DNA of 64,000 nt from Bacteroides ovatus (GTDB taxonomy: Bacteria > Bacteroidota > Bacteroidia > Bacteroidales > Bacteroidaceae). Below the pieces are notes generated by a model, which saw nothing but the letters and a program-made list of their open reading frames with translations, was not told the DNA's origin and did not search any database. Made by a program: the position numbers and the translations under genes. Below, piece by piece: positions 52,427 through 60,444 of this stretch. The first letter of the stretch is position 1. Each line of letters begins with the position of its first letter. The stretch is from contig NZ_CP012938.1 in NCBI RefSeq assembly GCF_001314995.1, positions 2,666,001-2,730,000 of the forward strand. Reading direction: 5' to 3'.

Positions 52427-52951
52427 TTATTTTCTCTTCTTTTTTCTTCTATTTACCGATTCTACAGCCTCCGTCACCACGGGTTTATCCTGGAAACGTT
52501 TTGTATAGCTGGAATAGTCCGGATGAATGCGTTCGTAATCAGGATCCATAAATAACGGACTGGAAATAATATGATCCGCCGTAGAACGGTTACAACAGAA
52601 AACAATATTTTCTACACCGGCCAAACGGGTTAATGCTTTTACATCCGTATCATGCGGTTGCAATGTCATGGGGTCCGTGAAGAAAAAGAGATAATCAATC
52701 TGCCCATCCACAATACGTGATCCCATCTGTTGGTCACCACCTAACGGACCTGATTTTAAAATCGTAAAATCCCACTCTTCATCAGGATGTTTCTCCTTCA
52801 ATGCTTCCAATATCAAAGTACCCGTAGTACCTGTACAATAGAATTTATTACCCATCAACAGTTCCGAGTTCCACAGTACCCATTCGATGAGGTCTTTTTT
52901 CATTGCATCATGCGCTACCAGCCCGATGCCTCTTCTAACCTTTGATTTCAT
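52427..52951 (-). CDS. mgsA: Methylglyoxal synthase
   Basis: The enzyme converts dihydroxyacetone phosphate to methylglyoxal, a bypass of lower glycolysis when phosphate is limiting. It has 174 residues. The phosphate-binding YCTGTTGTLI, the catalytic Asp73 in SGPLGGDQQMGSRI, and FFTDPMTLQPHDTDVKAL with the active-site histidine are all present. The C-terminus is a longer basic tail (VNRRKKKRK) than in E. coli. It lies 3 bases after the glycosyltransferase gene and is the last of the four-gene unit mtaB-LpxL-like-GT2-mgsA. Confidence 0.95.
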   Translation of the reverse strand: MKSKVRRGIGLVAHDAMKKDLIEWVLWNSELLMGNKFYCTGTTGTLILEALKEKHPDEEWDFTILKSGPLGGDQQMGSRIVDGQIDYLFFFTDPMTLQPHDTDVKALTRLAGVENIVFCCNRSTADHIISSPLFMDPDYERIHPDYSSYTKRFQDKPVVTEAVESVNRRKKKRK

Positions 52952-52954
52952 TTG

Positions 52955-53986
52955 CTATCCTTTTAAATCCGACAATTGAGAGAATCGTTTGCATCCCCTC
53001 GCATAAAACTGCCACAAGATACTACTTTTTGTCCGTTCAGGTATCGGATTCAAAGTTTTTTTTCTCATATTCTCTTCACGGGATAAAGAAAACGACGGAC
53101 ATAATCGTTTATACTCTTTACGCGCACGCATCACAGCACTAGCATTATCCCAGTGCCCTTGCAACAAGAAATTGAACGCCGCCAGATAATCGAGACAAGT
53201 CCGGATACGCATCACTTTATTTAACTCCTCCTGTGGAAGATTCTTATAGAGCATGACAAGATTATTACGGAAATTAAGAAAAGTCTTATGAGGATTCTCT
53301 TTTTTAAGAGTAGCTCCTCCTACATGATAGACAATACTTTGAGGTACACAGACAATCTCACGATTCCGCGAACGAAGTCGCCAGCACAAATCTATTTCTT
53401 CCATGTGAGCAAAAAAACGTCCATCCAATCCTCCTACATTCACATAATCAGTGTGCCGGATAAACAACGCTGCCCCCGTTGCCCAAAAAACAGGAATCAC
53501 CGTATCATATTGGCCTTCATCCTTCTCCACAACTCCCATTATACGCCCCCTGCAAAAAGGATAACCATATTTATCAATAAAGCCACCAGCCGCTCCGGCA
53601 TATTCAAAATATTCTTTTTGTCGTTGACTTCGTATCTTCGGCTGACAAGCAGCCACCTCCGGATGAGCATCCAAATAAGCAATCATTGGTTCCAGCCAAT
53701 GCTCCGTCACCTCGACATCTGAATTCAAAAGAACTACATATTCTGCGTCGACCTGCTGCAATGCCCAATTATATCCATCGGCAAAGCCATAATTTTGGTC
53801 GAGCACAATCGTTCTGACAGAAGGAAATTCCTGTTGAAGCAAACTCACAGAAGTGTCCGTAGAGCCATTGTCAGCTACACAGACCTCAACCCCCTCCCCC
53901 TCTGAATAGCGGACGACGGACGGAAGAAAAGTACGAAGCATATCGCACCCGTTCCAATTCAAGATTACAACTGAAACCTTCATCAC
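52955..53986 (-). CDS. Glycosyltransferase family 2
   Basis: This 343-residue protein is a GT-A fold enzyme: KVSVVILNWNGCDMLRTFLP, CVADNGSTDTSVSLL and VVLLNSDVEVTEHWLEPMIA, with the NSD in place of the DxD metal motif. Then come FWATGAALFIRHTDYVNVGG and MEEIDLCWRLRSRNREIVC. This is the rhamnosyl/galactofuranosyl-transferase-like GT2 type. It probably adds a sugar to LPS or another surface glycan. The start overlaps the stop of the acyltransferase gene by 1 base. The acceptor and donor are unknown. Confidence 0.9.
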   Translation of the reverse strand: MMKVSVVILNWNGCDMLRTFLPSVVRYSEGEGVEVCVADNGSTDTSVSLLQQEFPSVRTIVLDQNYGFADGYNWALQQVDAEYVVLLNSDVEVTEHWLEPMIAYLDAHPEVAACQPKIRSQRQKEYFEYAGAAGGFIDKYGYPFCRGRIMGVVEKDEGQYDTVIPVFWATGAALFIRHTDYVNVGGLDGRFFAHMEEIDLCWRLRSRNREIVCVPQSIVYHVGGATLKKENPHKTFLNFRNNLVMLYKNLPQEELNKVMRIRTCLDYLAAFNFLLQGHWDNASAVMRARKEYKRLCPSFSLSREENMRKKTLNPIPERTKSSILWQFYARGCKRFSQLSDLKG

Positions 53987-54909
53987 TATTCTTTCTTCTT
54001 ATTCAATTCCTCCTGTTCCAGCTGATCAGCCTCTTCTTTGGTTAATTTCCAGCGTTTATGAGACCATAACCAGTATGCCGGTTCCCTGCGAATCGTTTGC
54101 TCCAACCTATGGGCAAACATTTCTGTGATTTCTCCTTCTCTTGTTTCTTTCGGTGTTTCCGTCATTAACTTGAACTCCGCTTCACAATACCCTCTACGCT
54201 TCTTACTAAGCTCACAATAAAAAACAGGAAAGTTCATCATTTTAGCAATACGCTCCGCACCATCCAGGAAAGCCGTCTCCTGCCCCAAAAAAGTAGTCCA
54301 GTATTTATCATACCCACTGGGCCATTGATCGGTAATCAGCCCAACTACCATCTTTTTCCCATCACGTTTCAACTTAATAATTTCACGTGCTGTAGAATGT
54401 TTCGGGATATTATATCCCCCGAAACGAGAACGAATACGTTTAAATAATTCGTCCAGATATTTATCTCTCAATGGTTTATAAACTTGCACAGGGACATCTT
54501 CCGGTTTCATGATTGATCCCATACCTATTAACCACTCATAATTGGCGTAATGAGGAATCATTACTATAATACCTCCATACTTTTCAGTCAGTTCCAGATA
54601 TTGTTCCGTATTCTTATAAGTCATTCTCTCACAAAGTTCTTCGGCAGACATATGCAACAATTTCAAATCTTCAAGCATATAATCCGACAAATAGCGATAA
54701 AACTTGCGTTCTATCTGTAATCTCTCCGCATCAGTTTTTTCCGGAAATGATCTCAATAGATTTCCCCGAACTACTTTCCGACGATATTTTCCAACACGAT
54801 ACATCAGCAGATAATTTAAATCCGAAAGCATATATAAAACCCGGAACGGAAGAGCTGAAAACAGCCACATTCCACTGTATACCAACCAATAGATAAGTTT
54901 TGATCTCAT
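53986..54909 (-). CDS. Lysophospholipid/lipid A acyltransferase (LpxL/HtrB family)
   Basis: This 307-residue protein has an N-terminal hydrophobic stretch (KLIYWLVYSGMWLFSALPFR), then the acyl-transfer motif MIPHYANYEWL, an HX4E with His120 and Glu125, and FYCELSKKRRGYCEAEFKLM. It probably adds a secondary acyl chain to lipid A at the inner membrane. Bacteroides lipid A is penta-acylated, which fits a single LpxL-like enzyme. Its neighbours mtaB and a GT2 gene are typical company in Bacteroides. The coupling is tight (3 bases and 1 base). Confidence 0.88.
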   Translation of the reverse strand: MRSKLIYWLVYSGMWLFSALPFRVLYMLSDLNYLLMYRVGKYRRKVVRGNLLRSFPEKTDAERLQIERKFYRYLSDYMLEDLKLLHMSAEELCERMTYKNTEQYLELTEKYGGIIVMIPHYANYEWLIGMGSIMKPEDVPVQVYKPLRDKYLDELFKRIRSRFGGYNIPKHSTAREIIKLKRDGKKMVVGLITDQWPSGYDKYWTTFLGQETAFLDGAERIAKMMNFPVFYCELSKKRRGYCEAEFKLMTETPKETREGEITEMFAHRLEQTIRREPAYWLWSHKRWKLTKEEADQLEQEELNKKKE

Positions 54910-54912
54910 AAC

Positions 54913-56232
54913 TTATATCAAAATTGTACCTTTAAGTGCTGTCATCTCCTCATTAAACTCTCCCAGACGTACATTAACTACCTGATTATCCAGCGAGTCA
55001 TCACTTTCCACCTCTACACGAATATAATTCTCCGTAAATCCATGCATCGGAGCACCAGCTTTCGATTTTTCCATCAACACCGGCATTGTCTGCCCGATAT
55101 GACGTGCATAAAAAGCCTGTGTCTTTTGGTCCGATAGTGCCAACAGACGCTGACTACGCTGATGCTTCTCTTCCGGAGAAACCACATATTCTATTTTTAA
55201 GGCTTGCGTTCCGGGACGTTCGGAATAGCTAAACACATGCAACTGTGTCACATCCAGACCATCAATAAACTGATAAGCCTGTTCAAAGTATTCGGGTGTT
55301 TCTCCACGGGTTCCCACAATCACGTCCACTCCGATAAAAGCATCCGGCATCACCTCTTTTATCTTCTTCACTTTCGAAGCAAAAAGAGCAGTGTCGTAAC
55401 GACGGCGCATTAACTGCAAAACTTCATCGCAACCGGATTGCAAAGGGATATGAAAATGAGGCATAAAACTGCGGGAGTGAGACACAAACTCGATAATCTC
55501 ATCAGTCAACAGATTGGGTTCTATGGAAGAAATACGATAACGTTCGATTCCATCTACCTGATCCAATGCTTTTACCAGATCAAAGAAACTCTCTCCTGTT
55601 GTTTTACCAAAATCTCCGATATTCACTCCGGTCAGAACGATTTCTTTTCCACCTTCAGCAGCTGCTTGCCGGGTCTGCTCAACCATGGAAGCAATAGTCC
55701 CGTTACGACTTCGCCCGCGGGCAAAAGGAATCGTGCAATATGAACAGAAGTAATCGCATCCATCCTGCACCTTCAAGAAGAAACGGGTACGGTCTCCCCG
55801 TGAACACGAGGGAGAAAACGAACGGATATCTTTGGTTGTAGTGGTGATAGCCTCTCCTTTTTCATGCTTTTGGAGGTCGCCCAGATATTGAAGTAGTTCT
55901 CCCTTCTGTTCCGCTCCCAGCACTACATCTACTCCATCAATCTTTGCCACGTCGCCGGGCTTCAATTGCGCATAACATCCGGTCACTACCACAAAAGCAT
56001 CGGGATGCTGCTTTACCAGGCGATGAATGGCTTGCCGACATTTTTTATCCGCCATCTCCGTCACCGAACAGGTATTTACCACACAGATATCTGCTTTCTC
56101 TCCTTTGCGCGCAGTCCGGACTCCTGCCTCACGCAGGATTTTACCGATAGTTGAAGTCTCTGAAAAATTTAATTTGCAGCCTAAAGTATAATAAACGGCT
56201 GTCTTATTTTGAAATACAGTGGTATCTATCAT
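54913..56232 (-). CDS. mtaB: tRNA t6A37 methylthiotransferase MtaB
   Basis: This 439-residue radical-SAM enzyme adds a methylthio group to t6A37 of tRNAs that read ANN codons. The N-terminal MTTase domain carries three cysteines of a second cluster (YYTLGCKLNFSET, VVNTCSVT, VTGCYAQL). The radical-SAM CxxxCxxC is DGCDYFCSYCTIPFARGRSR near residue 157. A C-terminal TRAM domain begins near 375. The MtaB rather than MiaB assignment rests on the N-terminal TLGCKLNxxE pattern. It is first in its operon, with a palindromic promoter upstream. Confidence 0.93.
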   Translation of the reverse strand: MIDTTVFQNKTAVYYTLGCKLNFSETSTIGKILREAGVRTARKGEKADICVVNTCSVTEMADKKCRQAIHRLVKQHPDAFVVVTGCYAQLKPGDVAKIDGVDVVLGAEQKGELLQYLGDLQKHEKGEAITTTTKDIRSFSPSCSRGDRTRFFLKVQDGCDYFCSYCTIPFARGRSRNGTIASMVEQTRQAAAEGGKEIVLTGVNIGDFGKTTGESFFDLVKALDQVDGIERYRISSIEPNLLTDEIIEFVSHSRSFMPHFHIPLQSGCDEVLQLMRRRYDTALFASKVKKIKEVMPDAFIGVDVIVGTRGETPEYFEQAYQFIDGLDVTQLHVFSYSERPGTQALKIEYVVSPEEKHQRSQRLLALSDQKTQAFYARHIGQTMPVLMEKSKAGAPMHGFTENYIRVEVESDDSLDNQVVNVRLGEFNEEMTALKGTILI

Positions 56233-56250
56233 AAGCTGTTATAAACACAT

Positions 56251-56266
56251 TAACTTTGCAAAGTTA
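56251..56266. promoter_or_regulatory. Palindromic divergent -7 elements (TAACTTTG / CAAAGTTA)
   Basis: The 16-bp palindrome TAACTTTGCAAAGTTA gives a perfect TAnnTTTG on each strand. On the minus strand it is positioned 27 bases before mtaB. On the plus strand a second element at 56312 also precedes the acyl-CoA ligase. Confidence 0.55.
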
Positions 56267-56311
56267 CACATTATTATCAGTAAAACACTTTAGGATACGA
56301 AAGTTTATTCC

Positions 56312-56319
56312 TATTTTTG
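56312..56319 (+). promoter_or_regulatory. Promoter -7 element TATTTTTG of the acyl-CoA ligase gene
   Basis: A perfect match, 23 bases before the ATG at 56343. It excludes the upstream in-frame ATG at 56256. Confidence 0.6.
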
Positions 56320-56342
56320 CACAATTCACTAAAAAACGTGCA

Positions 56343-58016
56343 ATGATTAAAGAGAATTTCATTAAACTATACGAAAATAGTTTTCGTGAGAATTGGGATC
56401 TGCCTTGTTATACTGATTATGGAGAAGATACCCAATACACATACGGTGAGGTAGCTGAAAAAATCGCCCGTTTACATCTGTTATTCAAACATTGTAGCCT
56501 TCGCAGAGGAGATAAGATTTCAGTTATCGGCAAAAATAACGCTCATTGGTGCATCGCCTATATGGCAACGATCACATACGGAGCGATCATTGTCCCTATC
56601 CTTCAAGATTTTACGCCTAATGACGTTCATCATATCGTCAATCATTCCGAATCTGTATTCCTGTTCACCAGCGACAGCATTTGGGAGAATTTGGAAGAGG
56701 AAAAATTAACGGGACTACGGGGAGTATTCTCATTGACTGATTTCCGGTGTCTTTATCAACGTGACGGGGAAACCATACAGAAGTTTCTGAAAAATACCGA
56801 TAAAGAGATGCATGCTTTGTATCCGAAAGGATTTACCCGTGAAGATGTTCAGTACACCACTTTATCCAATGACAAAGTGATGCTGTTAAATTACACTTCC
56901 GGAACCACTGGTTTCAGTAAGGGTGTGATGCTGACAGGAAACAATCTTGCCGGCAATGTCACTTTCGGTATTCGTACCGAACTCCTTAAAAAAGGGGATA
57001 AAGTGCTTTCTTTCCTTCCCCTCGCCCACGCATACGGTTGCGCATTCGACTTTCTGACAGCAACGGCTGTCGGCACCCATGTCACTTTGCTTGGAAAAAC
57101 GCCTTCTCCTAAAATTATAATGAAAGCTTTTGAGGAAGTGAAACCTAACCTTATTATTACTGTCCCGCTAGTGATTGAAAAGATATATAAGAATATTATC
57201 CAGCCACTCATTAATAAAAAAGGTATGAAGTGGGCACTCAATATCCCTCTGCTCGACACCCAAATCTACAACCAGATACGTAAAAGACTGATTGATGCAC
57301 TGGGAGGACGGTTTAAAGAGATCATTATCGGTGGCGCCGCTATGGATAAGGAAGTAGAAGAATTCTTCTACAAAATCAAATTCCCTTTTACCATCGGTTA
57401 TGGAATGACAGAATGCGGTCCGCTTATCAGCTACGCCCCCTGGGATGAATTTGTACTAGGTTCTTCCGGAAAGATTCTAGATATAATGGAAGCACGTATC
57501 TATAAGGAAACCCCGGAAGCAGAAACCGGAGAAATCCAGGTTCGGGGAGAAAATGTGATGGTGGGCTACTACAAGAACCAGGAAGCAACACAGGAAGTAT
57601 TCACGCAGGACGGCTGGCTACGTACCGGTGACCTCGGTTCCATGGACAGCAACGGAAATATTTTCATCCGGGGACGACTCAAAACTATGATCTTAAGTTC
57701 TAGCGGACAGAATATCTTCCCCGAAGAGTTGGAAACCAAACTGAATAACCTGCCTTTCATTCTCGAAAGTCTTGTTATCGAACGCAATAAAAAATTAGTG
57801 GCACTTGTTTATGCCGATTACGAAGCGTTGGATTCTCTCGGATTAAATAATCCGGATAACCTGAAAACAATCATGGATGAAAATCTTAAGAACCTGAACA
57901 GCAACGTAGCCGCTTATGAGAAAATCAGCAAGATCCAACTCTACCCTACTGAATTTGAAAAAACGCCCAAAAGAAGCATAAAAAGATACTTATATAACAG
58001 TATTGCTGTCGATTAG
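56343..58016 (+). CDS. AMP-forming long-chain acyl-CoA synthetase
   Basis: The ATG at 56343 (MIKENFIKLYENSFRENWDL) gives 557 residues. The ANL superfamily P-loop LNYTSGTTGFSKGVMLT is near residue 183. IGYGMTECGPLISYAP, GWLRTGDLGSMDSNGNIFIR and the C-terminal lysine region FEKTPKRSIKRYLY complete the core. It activates fatty acids to acyl-AMP and then acyl-CoA or acyl-carrier. Substrate chain length is uncertain. Its length and motifs are closest to FadD-like enzymes rather than acetyl-CoA synthetase. It is monocistronic. Confidence 0.9.
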   Translation: MIKENFIKLYENSFRENWDLPCYTDYGEDTQYTYGEVAEKIARLHLLFKHCSLRRGDKISVIGKNNAHWCIAYMATITYGAIIVPILQDFTPNDVHHIVNHSESVFLFTSDSIWENLEEEKLTGLRGVFSLTDFRCLYQRDGETIQKFLKNTDKEMHALYPKGFTREDVQYTTLSNDKVMLLNYTSGTTGFSKGVMLTGNNLAGNVTFGIRTELLKKGDKVLSFLPLAHAYGCAFDFLTATAVGTHVTLLGKTPSPKIIMKAFEEVKPNLIITVPLVIEKIYKNIIQPLINKKGMKWALNIPLLDTQIYNQIRKRLIDALGGRFKEIIIGGAAMDKEVEEFFYKIKFPFTIGYGMTECGPLISYAPWDEFVLGSSGKILDIMEARIYKETPEAETGEIQVRGENVMVGYYKNQEATQEVFTQDGWLRTGDLGSMDSNGNIFIRGRLKTMILSSSGQNIFPEELETKLNNLPFILESLVIERNKKLVALVYADYEALDSLGLNNPDNLKTIMDENLKNLNSNVAAYEKISKIQLYPTEFEKTPKRSIKRYLYNSIAVD

Positions 58017-58115
58017 CATGTTCTAAAACATATAAAAAGGGGAGAAAAGTGGCCAGTTACAAAAAAAAATATAAAAAAAGTTGGCGTTTCGAGAACAACA
58101 TATTGAAAAAGTACA

Positions 58116-58123
58116 TACCTTTG
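58116..58123 (+). promoter_or_regulatory. Promoter -7 element TACCTTTG of the Ala-rich lipoprotein
   Basis: A perfect TAnnTTTG, 53 bases before the ATG at 58176. Confidence 0.6.
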
Positions 58124-58175
58124 CATCGTTTTAATAAAGCAATTGATTGTATTACGTTTTTAAAAAGCAAAGAAA

Positions 58176-58397
58176 ATGAAAAAATTAGTTTTGATGGCCG
58201 TAGCTATCGTAGCAGTATCATTCGCATCATGTGGTAACAAAGCAGCTGACGCAGCAAAAGCAACTCAGGATTCTATCCGTATCGCTGACTCAATCGCAGC
58301 AGTAGAAGCAGCAGCTCTTGAAGCTGAACAAGCAGCAGCCGCAGCAGCAGATTCTTTGAATGCTGATAGCACTGCAACTGAAACTGTAGCTGAATAA
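58176..58397 (+). CDS. Small alanine-rich lipoprotein
   Basis: This 73-residue protein has a lipobox (VSFASCGNK, Cys19). The mature 55 residues are almost entirely Ala, Asp, Glu, Ser and Thr, 25 Ala in the whole protein, with a pattern of AxxAxx repeats that predicts one continuous acidic helix. This resembles, in size and style, the abundant Lpp-like small lipoproteins, but no peptidoglycan-linking lysine is at the C-terminus (it ends ETVAE). It has a strong promoter and terminator and stands alone, so it is probably highly expressed. The function is unknown. Confidence 0.85.
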   Translation: MKKLVLMAVAIVAVSFASCGNKAADAAKATQDSIRIADSIAAVEAAALEAEQAAAAAADSLNADSTATETVAE

Positions 58398-58423
58398 TTC
58401 AGAAACAGCTTAGAGAGAATTGA

Positions 58424-58459
58424 AAGTCTGCCATGCAAAAGCATGCACAGACTTTTTTT
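58424..58459 (+). terminator. Terminator after the Ala-rich lipoprotein
   Basis: AAGTCTG-CATGC pairs with GCATG-CAGACTT around AAAA, followed by seven T. Confidence 0.9.
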
Positions 58460-58485
58460 ATGCTTCAATTTTAGCAATTCACACG

Positions 58486-59394
58486 CTATTTAGCGTATGA
58501 ACTCTTCACAAAAGGAGCGTCCAACAAATAATCCAAGCTCACTTCCACACTCTCTTCTACCGGCATACTATAACCCTCGATTTCAGCAACGAGATAGTTA
58601 ACACCTGCAGTTTTTGCATTCTTAAAGATAGCGTCAAAACCTACCATTCCGCTTTGTCCGATCTCTCTGTGATCCTTAACATGGAATATCTTGAAGCGGC
58701 CGGGATATTTATTAAAATAATCAACAGGACTGTTTTGTCCGCGAACTACCCAATAAAGGTCCATCTGGAAGAAGACATATTCAGGATTCGTATGTTCCAG
58801 CATATAATCATACATTACTTTATCTTCTACTTTCTGAAATTCATGAGCGTGATTATGATATCCAAATGACAAACCTTGTTGTTTGCAACGTTTGCCTATC
58901 TCATTAAAATAAGTGCAATATGTATTCAAATCTTTAAGCGTTTTTGGAACATCCATCCAAGGAGCTACGATGTACTTCATTCCTGCAGCTTTATGATCGG
59001 CAATACACTGATCCCACCATTGAAGAGACTCTGACAAGTCACCGGAAGCCAATTCTTCTTTGGACAATTGTCTGGTACAATGTGAAGACAAAACTTTTAA
59101 TCCTGCCGATTCGACATCTTTCTTAAACTGTTGGGGAGTCCGGTCATAAAATTTACCGTTGTTATAATTGGCAGCTTCAACACCGGTATATCCCATGTTT
59201 GCCAATTTCTTCAGAAGAGCAGTATAAGTGGGGTCACACTTACCATTTTTATTGTCTACCTTATTCAATATATCTCTGACAGAATAGAGTTGAATAGCTA
59301 CTTCTTTTTTAGCTTTCTTCTTAGTTTGTGCCGTCATTGCCTGTGGAATCATGAAAAGAGCAGCCAACGCACATAAATAAATTTTTGTTTTCAT
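58486..59394 (-). CDS. Sugar isomerase/epimerase-like TIM-barrel protein, exported
   Basis: This 302-residue protein has a signal peptide (residues 1-22, MIPQAMTAQ). The mature domain is of the xylose-isomerase-like AP-endonuclease-2 superfamily: VAIQLYSVRDIL, LANMGYTGVEAANYNNGKFY, SSHCTRQL, GYHNHAHEFQKV and FKIFHVKDHREIG. The His and Glu/Asp residues of these strands form the metal site of the family. It is the last gene of the operon with a DUF1080 protein and two oxidoreductases, which suggests it acts on keto-sugar products. Its exact substrate is not known to me. A palindromic repeat separates it from the gene before. Confidence 0.85.
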   Translation of the reverse strand: MKTKIYLCALAALFMIPQAMTAQTKKKAKKEVAIQLYSVRDILNKVDNKNGKCDPTYTALLKKLANMGYTGVEAANYNNGKFYDRTPQQFKKDVESAGLKVLSSHCTRQLSKEELASGDLSESLQWWDQCIADHKAAGMKYIVAPWMDVPKTLKDLNTYCTYFNEIGKRCKQQGLSFGYHNHAHEFQKVEDKVMYDYMLEHTNPEYVFFQMDLYWVVRGQNSPVDYFNKYPGRFKIFHVKDHREIGQSGMVGFDAIFKNAKTAGVNYLVAEIEGYSMPVEESVEVSLDYLLDAPFVKSSYAK

Positions 59395-59443
59395 ATAATA
59401 GATATCAGGGGATTACAATTATTAGATTTATATAGAAAAAACA

Positions 59444-59522
59444 GGCACGGATTACACAGACCTCACGGTTACTCTATGGCAATCGCCATTCAAAAAAACG
59501 TGAAATACGTGTAACCCGTGCC
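59444..59522. repeat. Intercistronic palindrome (word GGCACGGATTACAC)
   Basis: GGCACGGATTACAC (59444-59457) pairs with GTGTAACCCGTGCC (59509-59522) with one mismatch, and CTCACG/CGTG pair inside. It lies inside the operon between the DUF1080 and isomerase genes and may set the relative amounts of the two (inference). Confidence 0.7.
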
Positions 59523-59539
59523 TTCTTATTACTATTTGA

Positions 59540-60406
59540 TTAGTCCAAAACCTTCACGCGGATGTTGCGGAACCAAACATCATCACCGTGATCTTGCAAA
59601 CCGATGAAACCTTCGTGATTTTCGCCACCACAGTTATTCAGCAATTCAAATGCCAAAGGCCATTTATCTTCGCTGAACTTACTTGCCTGCAACATATCAG
59701 TCCATTGTTTTGTCCACAAATGATATTCAAGTACGTTTTCATCGTTTTGTCCATGAACCACTGTACCTTTATAAACCATAATCTTAGCCTTGTTCCATTC
59801 GCCAAACGGTTTAGAGTTTTGAGGAACTGCCGGAATCATGTCATACAAAGAAGCCGACTGACGATTGTTATCTTTACCCAATTTAGCATCCGGATGATTG
59901 GCATTATCCAAGATCTGATATTCAGGTGCGGAAATATAAATAGGTTCAAGCACATCATTACCATCTTTGTCTTTAGAAGTAACTTCCTGAGCTAAATACA
60001 GAATACCTGAATTGCTACCTTTAGCAACCTTCCATTCCAATTCCAACTCGAAGTTTTTAAATTTGTGAGCAAAGATCAAGTCACCACCATCACCGTCTTG
60101 AGCTTCACCGCCGCCAGAACCGTTGAATTTGATACAGCCATCTTCGATTGTCCATTTAGTAGGAACACGGTCTTTTCCATAACCACGCCACCCGTTAAAT
60201 GTTTCACCATCAAAGATTGTGATATAACCATTTTCGTCAACAGGCAGATTCAAACTATCAGTTTCCGGTGCTTTCAATGATTTAGAGTAAGACAATGCAA
60301 CTTTGCTCGGTTCTTCCTGAGCATTTGCTTTTTTCTGACCACCGCAAGAAGCAAAAACTCCTGCAGCAAGACAACAACAAGCTAATGGATAAAATACTTT
60401 TTTCAT
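59540..60406 (-). CDS. DUF1080 (3-keto-disaccharide/glycoside hydrolase-like) lipoprotein
   Basis: This 288-residue protein has a lipobox (GVFASCGGQ, Cys21). The mature domain is DUF1080, a concanavalin-like beta sandwich: ITIFDGETFNGWRGYGKDRV, WTIEDGCIKFNGSGGGE, FELELEWKVAKGSNSGILYL, APEYQILDNANHPDAK, and the final GFIGLQDHGDDVWFRNIRVK. Characterised members cleave 3-keto-glycosides. That agrees with the Gfo-type oxidoreductase next to it, which would make the 3-keto sugar. Surface or periplasmic location follows from the lipobox. Confidence 0.87.
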   Translation of the reverse strand: MKKVFYPLACCCLAAGVFASCGGQKKANAQEEPSKVALSYSKSLKAPETDSLNLPVDENGYITIFDGETFNGWRGYGKDRVPTKWTIEDGCIKFNGSGGGEAQDGDGGDLIFAHKFKNFELELEWKVAKGSNSGILYLAQEVTSKDKDGNDVLEPIYISAPEYQILDNANHPDAKLGKDNNRQSASLYDMIPAVPQNSKPFGEWNKAKIMVYKGTVVHGQNDENVLEYHLWTKQWTDMLQASKFSEDKWPLAFELLNNCGGENHEGFIGLQDHGDDVWFRNIRVKVLD

Positions 60407-60444
60407 GATAATAACGATTTAATTTTTTATCTTTAATTTCTAAT

